DNA of 64,000 bases from Loxodes magnus (GCA_946699065.1 CAMPDV010000150.1:62001-126000); one strand, 5' to 3'; shown: positions 1-14,316, counted from the stretch's first letter. Notes: a model not told the origin generated them from the sequence alone. Numbers and translations: made by a program.

Positions 1-2162
1 AAAGCTTACTCAGGTATTTTAAATTAAATGCTTAATTTCATAAAATAGAAACTTTTATAATTATACAGGAAAGCTATTCAAACCCCTTTATAGTAATTAA
101 TAATCATGAGGTTACATTAAAATGTATAAAAATCTTAAAAGAACATTAGTGTTATTAATTAAAAGCATTCAATTCTAAAATTTTCTATATGAGAAATATT
201 TTATTAGTAACTTAGTTTTCTTCTACTATTTAAAATTAGTTATATTGCTATATAAATTACTTGCATACTCTCTTTTATAAGCTTTGCATTGATTTATCTA
301 ATTAATGTAATATGCTATATTGCTTCTATTGCTCTATTTTTATTTACAAGACTTTTTACGATAAAATAGCTTTACATTTTATATAATGCTAGATAATTGA
401 AATAAAAAGATAATATTTTAATTGTTTATAACTCTAAGTTATTTTCTAAGATTAACAATTATCTTTAGCTTATACAATAAAGAATGCTACTGATAGATCA
501 AATTTATATGTGATTGAATGTAGGAATAATAAAATAGCACTAATTTTATCTATTTAAGAGGTTTAAACTCTGCTATCTTTTTAAAAGATTAAAGCTATTA
601 CTTAATAATTAAGTTTTTTAGGTTTTAATTATTCTAATTTAAATGAGTTAATACTTTTATTTAAGTAGATTTAATATTTTAGTATATACAAAGCTAGCAA
701 TACACTTTTATATATAAGTTGATTTTAACTCATAACAAGATATATCTCTTAACTATTTCAACTAAATTCTATGAAAGATTTTTTAACCTAAGTCTAAATA
801 ATTATCTTAAGATACTTTTAAGCAATATTTATAGCATGCCTTAAACTTATTTTTTAAGTTATGACAAAAGGTTATTTTTAAGTAGTCAATTATTAAACTC
901 AAATTTTAGAAGTATTTCAATGTATAAATTATTTCATTTAAATCAACTCTTTATTTATTTTCCTTCTTTTTATAAATTATTATACTTTTCCACAGTTCTA
1001 ACTACAGCCATTTTGTAAATCTCAAATTTACTATTAATAAAACTAGATTTTATTAATTAATATTAGTATCTCTCTTGCTAAACACTTAGTTTCCTCTTTC
1101 AGGATAACTTGCTTATACTTAAAGCTAAATAGAATACAGATATATTTATTGATGTCATTAAGTAATGAATCTAGATAAGTTAAATCCAATCTTAATAAGA
1201 TTAATATTTTCATTAAGCTAAAATTATTAACTTCTTAATTAACTAATTTTGATTATTAACTAGACATTAGAGTATCTAAATATTGTCTTAAGTTCTTTAG
1301 TTAATATCTCTAAAGGATTATAGATAAAGTCTAATAAACTAGTTATTAGTTAATAATTTTCTAGACATAATAAGTATTTAATATAGTTGATTATTAATTA
1401 AAAATAAATCTATTTTATACATTTTTACTTTTATTATTCAGTGGGAAACTAAATAAAGCTGCTTCACTTTAATTTATTATGATTTAAGTATTTAAGTTAG
1501 CTTTGCTTTATCTTTGTAAATTTAATTTAAGCTAATATATTAAAATAATTCTTTAAAGCTTAAATTAAATCTAAAATTAAATTCTTCAAAGAGATACACT
1601 AATTTCTAAAAAGCTTATCTAATAGTTTTTGACTTTTTGCTTGCTATCAAAATTTTTGCCTAATAATTTTGTTTCAGATTGTATTATTGTATAGATAGGA
1701 ATTGATAGAAAGTACTACTCTTTAAAAGATAAAATAAAGCTAAGAATATATAAAATTATAAAAGTAAACTAAAAGAGATTTCTATATATCATCTCTTATA
1801 TTATGGCCATATATCATCTTATTTTTATATTCTCCTCATACAATTAATCAGCTAAATTATCAAGATAAAATATCATAATTAAAGGTAAGCTTAAAAGGAA
1901 TAAATAGTTGTATTTATTTCTAAATGCATTAATAAAAAATTAGTAAATAATTGTAAAATAAATTGGAATAATTGTCTTACTCGCTTAGATAATATCTAAA
2001 GGTCACTAAATATATATTGTTGATAGAAATCAATAAGATCTATATCTTATTTAATTATAAATAGGCCTTAATTAATTTTGATGATTTTACTATTTTTGAT
2101 AATTTAATAAATTAGATTTAATATGAGTTATCAAGAAGATATAATCCTCATATAAGCTAATT
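1..2162. other. A+T-rich stretch without a supported gene
   Basis: This stretch is about 80% A+T with no sustained cysteine, glycine or tryptophan pattern in any frame read. There is no tandem repeat and no tRNA-like cloverleaf. Nothing can be supported beyond intergenic or intronic DNA. A gene with A+T-rich codons could still be hidden, because stop codons are not informative in this code. Confidence 0.5.
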
Positions 2163-3160
2163 TCAGCTTATTTTTAAATTAATTGTATAAACTAAAATTT
2201 AAAGATAAAAATACAAAATTAAATTTTGACGTTCTTGGAGGTATTTCAATCTCTTTCCCACTAGCCTCTAGATTGCTCTAGAGGCTAAATACAAAAACAT
2301 GGAAATAACTAATTTCTTTTCCTTACCATGCTTGCTATCCTTGAATTATTCTTTCATCTAGATGCTAAATATCTTTTTTCTTGTAAATTTCCTCAAATTT
2401 TTTACAATATTATCTTTCTCTTTCTCTTGAGATTCAATATTCTTGCTTGAAATTGAGAAATTACTATCACCTTTTCCACAGTTGCTTTTGAGAGTTACAG
2501 TAATAGCATCTTTTTTCTTGTCGTTTATGTTGAAATTTTGAGTTTTTTCACCTTTTATTATCATTGGATCATTTCTTTATTCTTTCAGTTCTATTTAAAG
2601 CTGAAATTTGTGTGGCTTTCTTCTATTTTTCAATCTTGTTGATTAGCACTTTCTGCATCTAATGTTAGTTTTGAGACTAACTTCTCTATTCTTGTGAAAT
2701 ATTTCAAAATGCATTAAGGTCTCTTTCTTAGGTCATGAGTTCGATTCTATTTCTTCTTCAAGTTCAAGTTTTTCCATTAACTTTTTATTGGCTTTCTTCA
2801 ATTTTTTTTACCTCTTCTTGGAGGTCAAGTACAACATTAATCATCTAATCATAGCTTATTTAAAACTATATGGTGAGATACAAGACTTTCAAAAACATTA
2901 TATTTTTAGCCTATTTCTTTGGGTTTTCTTCAGAAGTGGAAAATTTCATCCTGATGGGCGACCTTTTTGATAACCATAATCTGGTCCTAGCCTTTCTAGT
3001 ATGTTGTAAACTCCTGTTTTTTGGAGCCGACAAGTATTCTGTTTCGAATCCTGACATTTTTCTCTATTTAAAATTTAAAATATTGCCCTTTGTTTAAGTT
3101 TTATCTAAGTTTTAAGTATTAAAATTAAACTATTTGTTCTTTTTCTCTTCTTCTTTCAAA
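2163..3160 (-). CDS. possible protein-coding region, unidentified product
   Basis: This patch is richer in G+C than its surroundings. Read on the minus strand with TAA/TAG = Gln and TGA = Trp, one frame stays coherent for about 330 codons. It starts somewhere right of 3056 (no in-frame ATG was found) and runs to a TGA at 2163-2165. It contains GVYNILERLGPDYGYQKGR (about 3010-2950) followed by PSGWNF, with Trp from TGA. A Lys/Glu-rich coiled-coil-like stretch (KKLMEKLELEEEIESNS) follows near 2780-2736, then a basic Lys/Asn-rich tail. TGA at 2733-2735 would be internal Trp. A competing plus-strand frame at 2870-3097 has many G-first codons and ends at TAA, so the strand is not settled. No family was recognised. 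Confidence 0.35.
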
Positions 3161-3575
3161 TATTTTTATATACTTATAAATAAAAAAAAAACTTTAATAC
3201 GAAATCAACTTAGGATTCAATTTAAATTTATTATGAATTTTACTATTAATTAATTGACTAATTCAAGTCAAATTTTCTAAGAAATTATCAATGATCTTCT
3301 TATTCTGCTTTGATTAAATATAAAAAAATATATCCTATATACGCTAAAAAATAAATTTAGAAGCTATTCTTACTAAGAATTTATTTAATATTTTTGTTTC
3401 ATAAATGCTAAATAATAAATCAAGGATTTATAATAATAAACTTAGAATAAGATTAAAGAAGATCGAAAAGCTTTACTTTTATTGTTATTTAGTTTTATAG
3501 ATACATTTTTAAGTTAAACTTATAAAATATGCTATAATTTAAGCATATTTTAAGTCTCTTAGATGAAAGTAAATA
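3161..3575. other. A+T-rich spacer
   Basis: The spacer lies between the two left-hand coding-like patches. It contains poly-A/T runs and no repeat or RNA gene that I can support. Confidence 0.45.
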
Positions 3576-3716
3576 TCAATTTGCAAACCCAACTTTATTT
3601 ATTAAAGTAATACTTTGGTTAGTACGGCCATTTTCTTTTGCTTCAGCTTTATTATCTTATTTATTAGCACATAAACTTGAATAAGCTTCTTTTGGATCGT
3701 TTTGAGAAATATATAA
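3576..3716 (-). CDS. coding-like 3' segment abutting the satellite, partial
   Basis: On the minus strand this short segment reads as a hydrophilic protein end: SQNDPKEAYSSLCANKQDN, then KAEAKENGRTNQSITLINK, then VGFAN. It is followed by TGA at 3576-3578, a candidate stop. The codons show a purine-first, pyrimidine-third pattern with many G-first codons, unlike the flanking DNA. Reading upstream, the frame runs straight into the last 101-bp satellite unit, where it gives SENNKLIYQSELAKYEKNLY. The segment may be the 3' exon of a gene whose upstream part was amplified or displaced by the satellite. The product is unknown. Because satellite DNA also yields protein-like strings in this code, confidence is limited. 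Confidence 0.35.
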
Positions 3717-6700
3717 ATTTTTTTCATACTTTGCTAACTCACTCTGATATATTAATTTATTATTCTCACTTCAAAACACTTCAAAAACTATATCTTTTTT
3801 CCCTTAAAAAATTAATAATTTTTTTCATACTTTGCTAACTCACTCTGATATATTAATTTATTATTCTCACTTCAAAACACTTCAAAAACTATATCTTTTT
3901 TCCCTTAAAAAATTAATAATTTTTTTCATACTTTGCTAACTCACTCTGATATTAAAATTTATTATTCTCACTTCAAAACACTTCAAAAACTATATCTTTT
4001 TTCCCTTAAAAAATTAATAATTTTTTTCATACTTTGCTAACTCACTCTGATATTAAAATTTATTATTCTCACTTCAAAACACTTCAAAAACTATATCTTT
4101 TTTCCCTTAAAAAATTAATAATTTTTTTCATACTTTGCTAACTCACTCTGATATTAAAATTTATTATTCTCACTTCAAAACACTTCAAAAACTATATCTT
4201 TTTTCCCTTAAAAAATTAATAATTTTTTTCATACTTTGCTAACTCACTCTGATATTAAAATTTATTATTCTCACTTCAAAACACTTCAAAAACTTCATCT
4301 TTTTTCCCTTAAAAAATTAATAATTTTTTTCATACTTTGCTAACTCACTCTGATATATTAATTTATTATTCTCACTTCAAAACACTTCAAAAACTATATC
4401 TTTTTTCCCTTAAAAAATTAATAATTTTTTTCATACTTTGCTAACTCACTCTGATATTAAAATTTATTATTCTCACTTCAAAACACTTCAAAAACTATAT
4501 CTTTTTTCCCTTAAAAAATTAATAATTTTTTTCATACTTTGCTAACTCACTCTGATATTAAAATTTATTATTCTCACTTCAAAACACTTCAAAAACTTCA
4601 TCTTTTTTCCCTTAAAAAATTAATAATTTTTTTCATACTTTGCTAACTCACTCTGATATATTAATTTATTATTCTCACTTCAAAACACTTCAAAAACTTC
4701 ATCTTTTTTCCCTTAAAAAATTAATAATTTTTTTCATACTTTGCTAACTCACTCTGATATTAAAATTTATTATTCTCACTTCAAAACACTTCAAAAACTA
4801 TATCTTTTTTCCCTTAAAAAATTAATAATTTTTTTCATACTTTGCTAACTCACTCTGATATTAAAATTTATTATTCTCACTTCAAAACACTTCAAAAACT
4901 TCATCTTTTTTCCCTTAAAAAATTAATAATTTTTTTCATACTTTGCTAACTCACTCTGATATTAAAATTTATTATTCTCACTTCAAAACACTTCAAAAAC
5001 TATATCTTTTTTCCCTTAAAAAATTAATAATTTTTTTCATACTTTGCTAACTCACTCTGATATTAAAATTTATTATTCTCACTTCAAAACACTTCAAAAA
5101 CTATATCTTTTTTCCCTTAAAAAATTAATAATTTTTTTCATACTTTGCTAACTCACTCTGATATTAAAATTTATTATTCTCACTTCAAAACACTTCAAAA
5201 ACTATATCTTTTTTCCCTTAAAAAATTAATAATTTTTTTCATACTTTGCTAACTCACTCTGATATTAAAATTTATTATTCTCACTTCAAAACACTTCAAA
5301 AACTATATCTTTTTTCCCTTAAAAAATTAATAATTTTTTTCATACTTTGCTAACTCACTCTGATATTAAAATTTATTATTCTCACTTCAAAACACTTCAA
5401 AAACTATATCTTTTTTCCCTTAAAAAATTAATAATTTTTTTCATACTTTGCTAACTCACTCTGATATATTAATTTATTATTCTCACTTCAAAACACTTCA
5501 AAAACTAACTCACTCTGATATATTAATTTTTTTCTCACTTCAAAAAACTTCAAAAACTATATCTTTTTTCCCTTAAAAAATTAATAATTTTTTTCATACT
5601 TTGCTAACTCACTCTGATATTAAAATTTATTATTCTCACTTCAAAAAACACTTTTTTCCCTTAAAAAATTAATAATTTTTTTCATACTTTGCTAACTCAC
5701 TCTTCAAAAACACTTAATCTTTTTTCCCTTAAAAAATTAATAATTTTTTTCATACTTTGCTAACTCACTCTGATATTAAAATTTATTATTCTCACTTCAA
5801 AACACTTCAAAAACTATATCTTTTTTCCCTTAAAAAATTAATAATTTTTTTCATACTTTGCTAACTCACTCTGATATTAAAATTTATTATTCTCACTTCA
5901 AAACACTTCAAAAACTATATCTTTTTTCCCTTAAAAAATTAATAATTTTTTTCATACTTTGCTAACTCACTCTGATATTAAAATTTATTATTCTCACTTC
6001 AAAACACTTCAAAAACTATATCTTTTTTCCCTTAAAAAATTAATAATTTTTTTCATACTTTGCTAACTCACTCTGATATATTAATTTATTATTCTCACTT
6101 CAAAACACTTCAAAAACTTCATCTTTTTTCCCTTAAAAAATTAATAATTTTTTTCATACTTTGCTAACTCACTCTGATTATTCTCACTTCAAAACACTTA
6201 TTAAAATTTATTATTCTCACTTCAAAACACTTCAAAAACTATATCTTTTTTCCCTTAAAAAATTAATAATTTTTTTCATACTTTGCTAACTCACTCTGAT
6301 ATTAAAATTTATTATTCTCACTTCAAAACACTTCAAAAACTTCATCTTTTTTCCCTTAAAAAATTAATAATTTTTTTCATACTTTGCTAACTCACTCTGA
6401 TATTAAAATTTATTATTCTCACTTCAAAACACTTCAAAAACTATATCTTTTTTCCCTTAAAAAATTAATAATTTTTTTCATACTTTGCTAACTCACTCTG
6501 ATATAAAATTTATTATTCTCACTTCAAAACACTTCAAAAACTATATCTTTTTTCCCTTAAAAAATTAATAATTTTTTTCATACTTTGCTAACTCACTCTG
6601 ATATTAAAATTTATTATTCTCACTTCAAAACACTTCAAAAACTTCATCTTTTTTCCCTTAAAAAATTAATAATTTTTTTCATACTTTGCTAACTCACTCT

Positions 6701-9700
6701 GATATTAAAATTTATTATTCTCACTTCAAAACACTTCAAAAACTTCATCTTTTTTCCCTTAAAAAATTAATAATTTTTTTCATACTTTGCTAACTCACTC
6801 TGATATTAAAATTTATTATTCTCACTTCAAAACACTTCAAAAACTTCATCTTTTTTCCCTTAAAAAATTAATAATTTTTTTCATACTTTGCTAACTCACT
6901 CTGATATTAAAATTTATTATTCTCACTTCAAAACACTTCAAAAACTATATCTTTTTTCCCTTAAAAAATTAATAATTTTTTTCATACTTTGCTAACTCAC
7001 TCTGATATTAAAATTTATTATTCTCACTTCAAAACACTTCAAAAACTATCATCTTTTTTCCCTTAAAAAATTAATAATTTTTTTCATACTTTGCTAACTC
7101 ACTCTGATATTAAAATTTATTATTCTCACTTCAAAACACTTCAAAAACTATATCTTTTTTCCCTTAAAAAATTAATAATTTTTTTCATACTTTGCTAACT
7201 CACTCTGATATTAAAATTTATTATTCTCACTTCAAAACACTTCAAAAACTATATCTTTTTTCCCTTAAAAAATTAATAATTTTTTTCATACTTTGCTAAC
7301 TCACTCTGATATTAAAATTTATTATTCTCACTTCAAAACACTTCAAAAACTATATCTTTTTTCCCTTAAAAAATTAATAATTTTTTTCATACTTTGCTAA
7401 CTCACTCTGATATTAAAATTTATTATTCTCACTTCAAAACACTTCAAAAACTATATCTTTTTTCCCTTAAAAAATTAATAATTTTTTTCATACTTTGCTA
7501 ACTCACTCTGATATTAAAATTTATTATTCTCACTTCAAAACACTTCAAAAACTATATCTTTTTTCCCTTAAAAAATTAATAATTTTTTTCATACTTTGCT
7601 AACTCACTCTGATATATTAATTTATTATTCTCACTTCAAAACACTTCAAAAACTTCATCTTTTTTCCCTTAAAAAATTAATAATTTTTTTCATACTTTGC
7701 TAACTCACTCTGATATTAAAATTTATTATTCTCACTTCAAAACACTTCAAAAACTATATCTTTTTTCCCTTAAAAAATTAATAATTTTTTTCATACTTTG
7801 CTAACTCACTCTGATATTAAAATTTATTATTCTCACTTCAAAACACTTCAAAAACTATATCTTTTTTCCCTTAAAAAATTAATAATTTTTTTCATACTTT
7901 GCTAACTCACTCTGATATTAAAATTTATTATTCTCACTTCAAAACACTTCAAAAACTTCATCTTTTTTCCCTTAAAAAATTAATAATTTTTTTCATACTT
8001 TGCTAACTCACTCTGATATTAAAATTTATTATTCTCACTTCAAAACACTTCAAAAACTATATCTTTTTTCCCTTAAAAAATTAATAATTTTTTTCATACT
8101 TTGCTAACTCACTCTGATATTAAAATTTATTATTCTCACTTCAAAACACTTCAAAAACTATATCTTTTTTCCCTTAAAAAATTAATAATTTTTTTCATAC
8201 TTTGCTAACTCACTCTGATATTAAAATTTATTATTCTCACTTCAAAACACTTCAAAAACTTCATCTTTTTTCCCTTAAAAAATTAATAATTTTTTTCATA
8301 CTTTGCTAACTCACTCTGATATTAAAATTTATTATTCTCACTTCAAAACACTTCAAAAACTATATCTTTTTTCCCTTAAAAAATTAATAATTTTTTTCAT
8401 ACTTTGCTAACTCACTCTGATATTAAAATTTATTATTCTCACTTCAAAACACTTCAAAAACTATATCTTTTTTCCCTTAAAAAATTAATAATTTTTTTCA
8501 TACTTTGCTAACTCACTCTGATATTAAAATTTATTATTCTCACTTCAAAACACTTCAAAAACTATATCTTTTTTCCCTTAAAAAATTAATAATTTTTTTC
8601 ATACTTTGCTAACTCACTCTGATATATTAAAATTTATTATTCTCACTTCAAAACACTTCAAAAACTATATCTTTTTTCCCTTAAAAAATTAATAATTTTT
8701 TTCATACTTTGCTAACTCACTCTGATATATTAAAAAATTTATTATTCTCACTTCAAAACACTTCAAAAACTTCATCTTTTTTCCCTTAAAAAATTAATAA
8801 TTTTTTTCATACTTTGCTAACTCACTCTGATATTAAAATTTATTATTCTCACTTCAAAACACTTCAAAAACTATATCTTTTTTCCCTTAAAAAATTAATA
8901 ATTTTTTTCATACTTTGCTAACTCACTCTGATATTAAAATTTATTATTCTCACTTCAAAACACTTCAAAAACTATATCTTTTTTCCCTTAAAAAATTAAT
9001 AATTTTTTTCATACTTTGCTAACTCACTCTGATATATTAATTTATTATTCTCACTTCAAAACACTTCAAAAACTATATCTTTTTTCCCTTAAAAAATTAA
9101 TAATTTTTTTCATACTTTGCTAACTCACTCTGATATTAAAATTTATTATTCTCACTTCAAAACACTTCAAAAACTATATCTTTTTTCCCTTAAAAAATTA
9201 ATAATTTTTTTCATACTTTGCTAACTCACTCTGATATTAAAATTTATTATTCTCACTTCAAAACACTTCAAAAACTATATCTTTTTTCCCTTAAAAAATT
9301 AATAATTTTTTTCATACTTTGCTAACTCACTCTGATATATTAAATTATTTATTATTCTCACTTCAAAACACTTCAAAAACTATATCTTTTTTCCCTTAAA
9401 AAATTAATAATTTTTTTCATACTTTGCTAACTCACTCTGATATTAAAATTTATTATTCTCACTTCAAAACACTTCAAAAACTATATCTTTTTTCCCTTAA
9501 AAAATTAATAATTTTTTTCATACTTTGCTAACTCACTCTGATATTAAAATTTATTATTCTCACTTCAAAACACTTCAAAAACTATATCTTTTTTCCCTTA
9601 AAAAATTAATAATTTTTTTCATACTTTGCTAACTCACTCTGATATTAAAATTTATTATTCTCACTTCAAAACACTTCAAAAACTATATCTTTTTTCCCTT

Positions 9701-12700
9701 AAAAAATTAATAATTTTTTTCATACTTTGCTAACTCACTCTGATATTAAAATTTATTATTCTCACTTCAAAACACTTCAAAAACTATATCTTTTTTCCCT
9801 TAAAAAATTAATAATTTTTTTCATACTTTGCTAACTCACTCTGATATTAAAATTTATTATTCTCACTTCAAAACACTTCAAAAACTATATCTTTTTTCCC
9901 TTAAAAAATTAATAATTTTTTTCATACTTTGCTAACTCACTCTGATATTTTTTTATACTTTGCTAATTTATTATTCTCACTTCAAAACACTTCAAAAACT
10001 ATATCTTTTTTCCCTTAAAAAATTAATAATTTTTTTCATACTTTGCTAACTCACTCTGATATTAAAATTTATTATTCTCACTTCAAAACACTTCAAAAAC
10101 TTCATCTTTTTTCCCTTAAAAAATTAATAATTTTTTTCATACTTTGCTAACTCACTCTGATATTAAAATTTATTATTCTCACTTCAAAACACTTCAAAAA
10201 CTATCATCTTTTTTCCCTTAAAAAATTAATAATTTTTTTCATACTTTGCTAACTCACTCTGATATTAAAATTTATTATTCTCACTTCAAAACACTTCAAA
10301 AACTTCATCTTTTTTCCCTTAAAAAATTAATAATTTTTTTCATACTTTGCTAACTCACTCTGATATTAAAATTTATTATTCTCACTTCAAAACACTTCAA
10401 AAACTATATCTTTTTTCCCTTAAAAAATTAATAATTTTTTTCATACTTTGCTAACTCACTCTGATATTAAAATTTATTATTCTCACTTCAAAACACTTCA
10501 AAAACTTCATCTTTTTTCCCTTAAAAAATTAATAATTTTTTTCATACTTTGCTAACTCACTCTGATATTAAAATTTATTATTCTCACTTCAAAACACTTC
10601 AAAAACTATATCTTTTTTCCCTTAAAAAATTAATAATTTTTTTCATACTTTGCTAACTCACTCTGATATTAAAATTTATTATTCTCACTTCAAAACACTT
10701 CAAAAACTATATCTTTTTTCCCTTAAAAAATTAATAATTTTTTTCATACTTTGCTAACTCACTCTGATATTAAAATTTATTATTCTCACTTCAAAACACT
10801 TCAAAAACTTCATCTTTTTTCCCTTAAAAAATTAATAATTTTTTTCATACTTTGCTAACTCACTCTGATATTAAAATTTATTATTCTCACTTCAAAACAC
10901 TTCAAAAACTATCATCTTTTTTCCCTTAAAAAATTAATAATTTTTTTCATACTTTGCTAACTCACTCTGATATTAAAATTTATTATTCTCACTTCAAAAC
11001 ACTTCAAAAACTATATCTTTTTTCCCTTAAAAAATTAATAATTTTTTTCATACTTTGCTAACTCACTCTGATATTAAAATTTATTATTCTCACTTCAAAA
11101 CACTTCAAAAACTATATCTTTTTTCCCTTAAAAAATTAATAATTTTTTTCATACTTTGCTAACTCACTCTGATATTAAAATTTATTATTCTCACTTCAAA
11201 ACACTTCAAAAACTATATCTTTTTTCCCTTAAAAAATTAATAATTTTTTTCATACTTTGCTAACTCACTCTGATATTAAAATTTATTATTCTCACTTCAA
11301 AACACTTCAAAAACTATATCTTTTTTCCCTTAAAAAATTAATAATTTTTTTCATACTTTGCTAACTCACTCTGATATTAAAATTTATTATTCTCACTTCA
11401 AAACACTTCAAAAACTATCATCTTTTTTCCCTTAAAAAATTAATAATTTTTTTCATACTTTGCTAACTCACTCTGATATTAAAATTTATTATTCTCACTT
11501 CAAAACACTTCAAAAACTATATCTTTTTTCCCTTAAAAAATTAATAATTTTTTTCATACTTTGCTAACTCACTCTGATATTAAAATTTATTATTCTCACT
11601 TCAAAACACTTCAAAAACTATATCTTTTTTCCCTTAAAAAATTAATAATTTTTTTCATACTTTGCTAACTCACTCTGATATTCAAAAAAATCTTTTTTTT
11701 ATTATTCTCACTTCAAAACATTCTCACTTCAAAAACTATATCTTTTTTCCCTTAAAAAATTAATAATTTTTTTCATACTTTGCTAACTCACTCTGATATT
11801 AAAATTTATTATTCTCACTTCAAAACACTTCAAAAACTATATCTTTTTTCCCTTAAAAAATTAATAATTTTTTTCATACTTTGCTAACTCACTCTGATAT
11901 TAAAATTTATTATTCTCACTTCAAAACACTTCAAAAACTATATCTTTTTTCCCTTAAAAAATTAATAATTTTTTTCATACTTTGCTAACTCACTCTGATA
12001 TTAAAATTTATTATTCTCACTTCAAAACACTTCAAAAACTATATCTTTTTTCCCTTAAAAAATTAATAATTTTTTTCATACTTTGCTAACTCACTCTGAT
12101 ATTAAAATTTATTATTCTCACTTCAAAACACTTCAAAAACTATATCTTTTTTCCCTTAAAAAATTAATAATTTTTTTCATACTTTGCTAACTCACTCTGA
12201 TATTAAAATTTATTATTCTCACTTCAAAACACTTCAAAAACTATATCTTTTTTCCCTTAAAAAATTAATAATTTTTTTCATACTTTGCTAACTCACTCTG
12301 ATATTAAAATTTATTATTCTCACTTCAAAACACTTCAAAAACTATATCTTTTTTCCCTTAAAAAATTAATAATTTTTTTCATACTTTGCTAACTCACTCT
12401 GATATTAAAATTTATTATTCTCACTTCAAAACACTTCAAAAACTATATCTTTTTTCCCTTAAAAAATTAATAATTTTTTTCATACTTTGCTAACTCACTC
12501 TGATATTAAAATTTATTATTCTCACTTCAAAACACTTCAAAAACTATATCTTTTTTCCCTTAAAAAATTAATAATTTTTTTCATACTTTGCTAACTCACT
12601 CTGATATTAAAATTTATTATTCTCACTTCAAAACACTTCAAAAACTTCATCTTTTTTCCCTTAAAAAATTAATAATTTTTTTCATACTTTGCTAACTCAC

Positions 12701-14316
12701 TCTGATATTAAAATTTATTATTCTCACTTCAAAACACTTCAAAAACTATATCTTTTTTCCCTTAAAAAATTAATAATTTTTTTCATACTTTGCTAACTCA
12801 CTCTGATATTAAAATTTATTATTCTCACTTCAAAACACTTCAAAAACTATATCTTTTTTCCCTTAAAAAATTAATAATTTTTTTCATACTTTGCTAACTC
12901 ACTCTGATATTAAAATTTATTATTCTCACTTCAAAACACTTCAAAAACTATATCTTTTTTCCCTTAAAAAATTAATAATTTTTTTCATACTTTGCTAACT
13001 CACTCTGATATTAAAATTTATTATTCTCACTTCAAAACACTTCAAAAACTTCATCTTTTTTCCCTTAAAAAATTAATAATTTTTTTCATACTTTGCTAAC
13101 TCACTCTGATATTAAAATTTATTATTCTCACTTCAAAACACTTCAAAAACTATATCTTTTTTCCCTTAAAAAATTAATAATTTTTTTCATACTTTGCTAA
13201 CTCACTCTGATATTAAAATTTATTATTCTCACTTCAAAACACTTCAAAAACTTCATCTTTTTTCCCTTAAAAAATTAATAATTTTTTTCATACTTTGCTA
13301 ACTCACTCTGATATTAAAATTTATTATTCTCACTTCAAAACACTTCAAAAACTATATCTTTTTTCCCTTAAAAAATTAATAATTTTTTTCATACTTTGCT
13401 AACTCACTCTGATATTACCTCAAAAACTAATTTATTATTCTCACTTCAAAACACTTCAAAAACTTCATCTTTTTTCCCTTAAAAAATTAATAATTTTTTT
13501 CATACTTTGCTAACTCACTCTGATATTAAAATTTATTATTCTCACTTCAAAACACTTCAAAAACTATATCTTTTTTCCCTTAAAAAATTAATAATTTTTT
13601 TCATACTTTGCTAACTCACTCTGATATTAAAATTTATTATTCTCACTTCAAAACACTTCAAAAACTATATCTTTTTTCCCTTAAAAAATTAATAATTTTT
13701 TTCATACTTTGCTAACTCACTCTGATATTAAAATTTATTATTCTCACTTCAAAACACTTCAAAAACTATATCTTTTTTCCCTTAAAAAATTAATAATTTT
13801 TTTCATACTTTGCTAACTCACTCTGATATTAAAATTTATTATTCTCACTTCAAAACACTTCAAAAACTATATCTTTTTTCCCTTAAAAAATTAATAATTT
13901 TTTTCATACTTTGCTAACTCACTCTGATATTAAAATTTATTATTCTCACTTCAAAACACTTCAAAAACTATATCTTTTTTCCCTTAAAAAATTAATAATT
14001 TTTTTCATACTTTGCTAACTCACTCTGATATTAAAATTTATTATTCTCACTTCAAAACACCTCAAAAACTATATCTTTTTCCCTTAAAAAATTAATAATT
14101 TTTTTCATACTTTGCTAACTCACTCTGATATATTAATTTATTATTCTCACTTCAAAACACTTCAAAAACTTCATCTTTTTTCCCTTAAAAAATTAATAAT
14201 TTTTTTCATACTTTGCTAACTCACTCTGATATTAAAATTTATTATTCTCACTTCAAAACACTTCAAAAACTATATCTTTTTTCCCTTAAAAAACTTAATA
14301 ATTTTTTTCATACTTG
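3717..14316. repeat. 101-bp satellite array, about 105 copies
   Basis: The core TTTGCTAACTCACTCTGATA recurs at exact 101-bp steps (for example 7085, 7186, 7287) across 10.6 kb. Main variants per unit are GATATTAAAATT versus GATATATTAATT and CTATATC versus CTTCATC, with a rarer one-base insertion (CTATCATC). Copies are otherwise almost identical, which indicates recent amplification or gene conversion. Each unit holds the direct repeat CACTTCAAAA twice and a near-perfect 19-nt dyad, AAAAAATTA-A-TAATTTTTT (3806-3824 in the second unit). Scrambled or truncated copies lie near 5505-5545, 5640-5720, 6175-6200, 9948-9968, 11682-11730 and 13417-13432. The unit length is not a multiple of three. Confidence 0.97.
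3806..3824. repeat. 19-nt dyad within each 101-bp unit (one instance)
   Basis: Nine-base arms AAAAAATTA and TAATTTTTT are exact reverse complements around one central A. The element recurs in nearly every satellite unit. Such a structure could be a protein-binding dyad or simply A/T-tract architecture; no function is shown. Confidence 0.7.

Noticed and set aside
2735-2830. A frameshift or a 16-nt intron in the left-hand minus-strand region
   Set aside because: An early reading in another frame needed a 16-nt GT...AG intron near 2790-2810. A second frame runs through the whole stretch without any break, so the intron is unnecessary.
3040-3056. tRNA T-arm-like TTTCGAATCCTGA
   Set aside because: No matching acceptor, D or anticodon arms can be folded around it.
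2788-3097. Two plus-strand open frames of 60 and 75 codons
   Set aside because: They overlap a longer coherent minus-strand frame in the same G+C-richer patch. They start at different ATGs in two frames and show no family signature. They are kept only as a competing reading in the entry for 2163-3160.
3717-14316. CRISPR-like array
   Set aside because: Units are contiguous 101-bp repeats with no unique spacers, in a eukaryotic genome.
3717-14316. The satellite as a giant repetitive protein gene
   Set aside because: With no stops in this code all frames are open, and the 101-bp unit cycles through three frames. Openness therefore carries no information, and no start or signal supports it.
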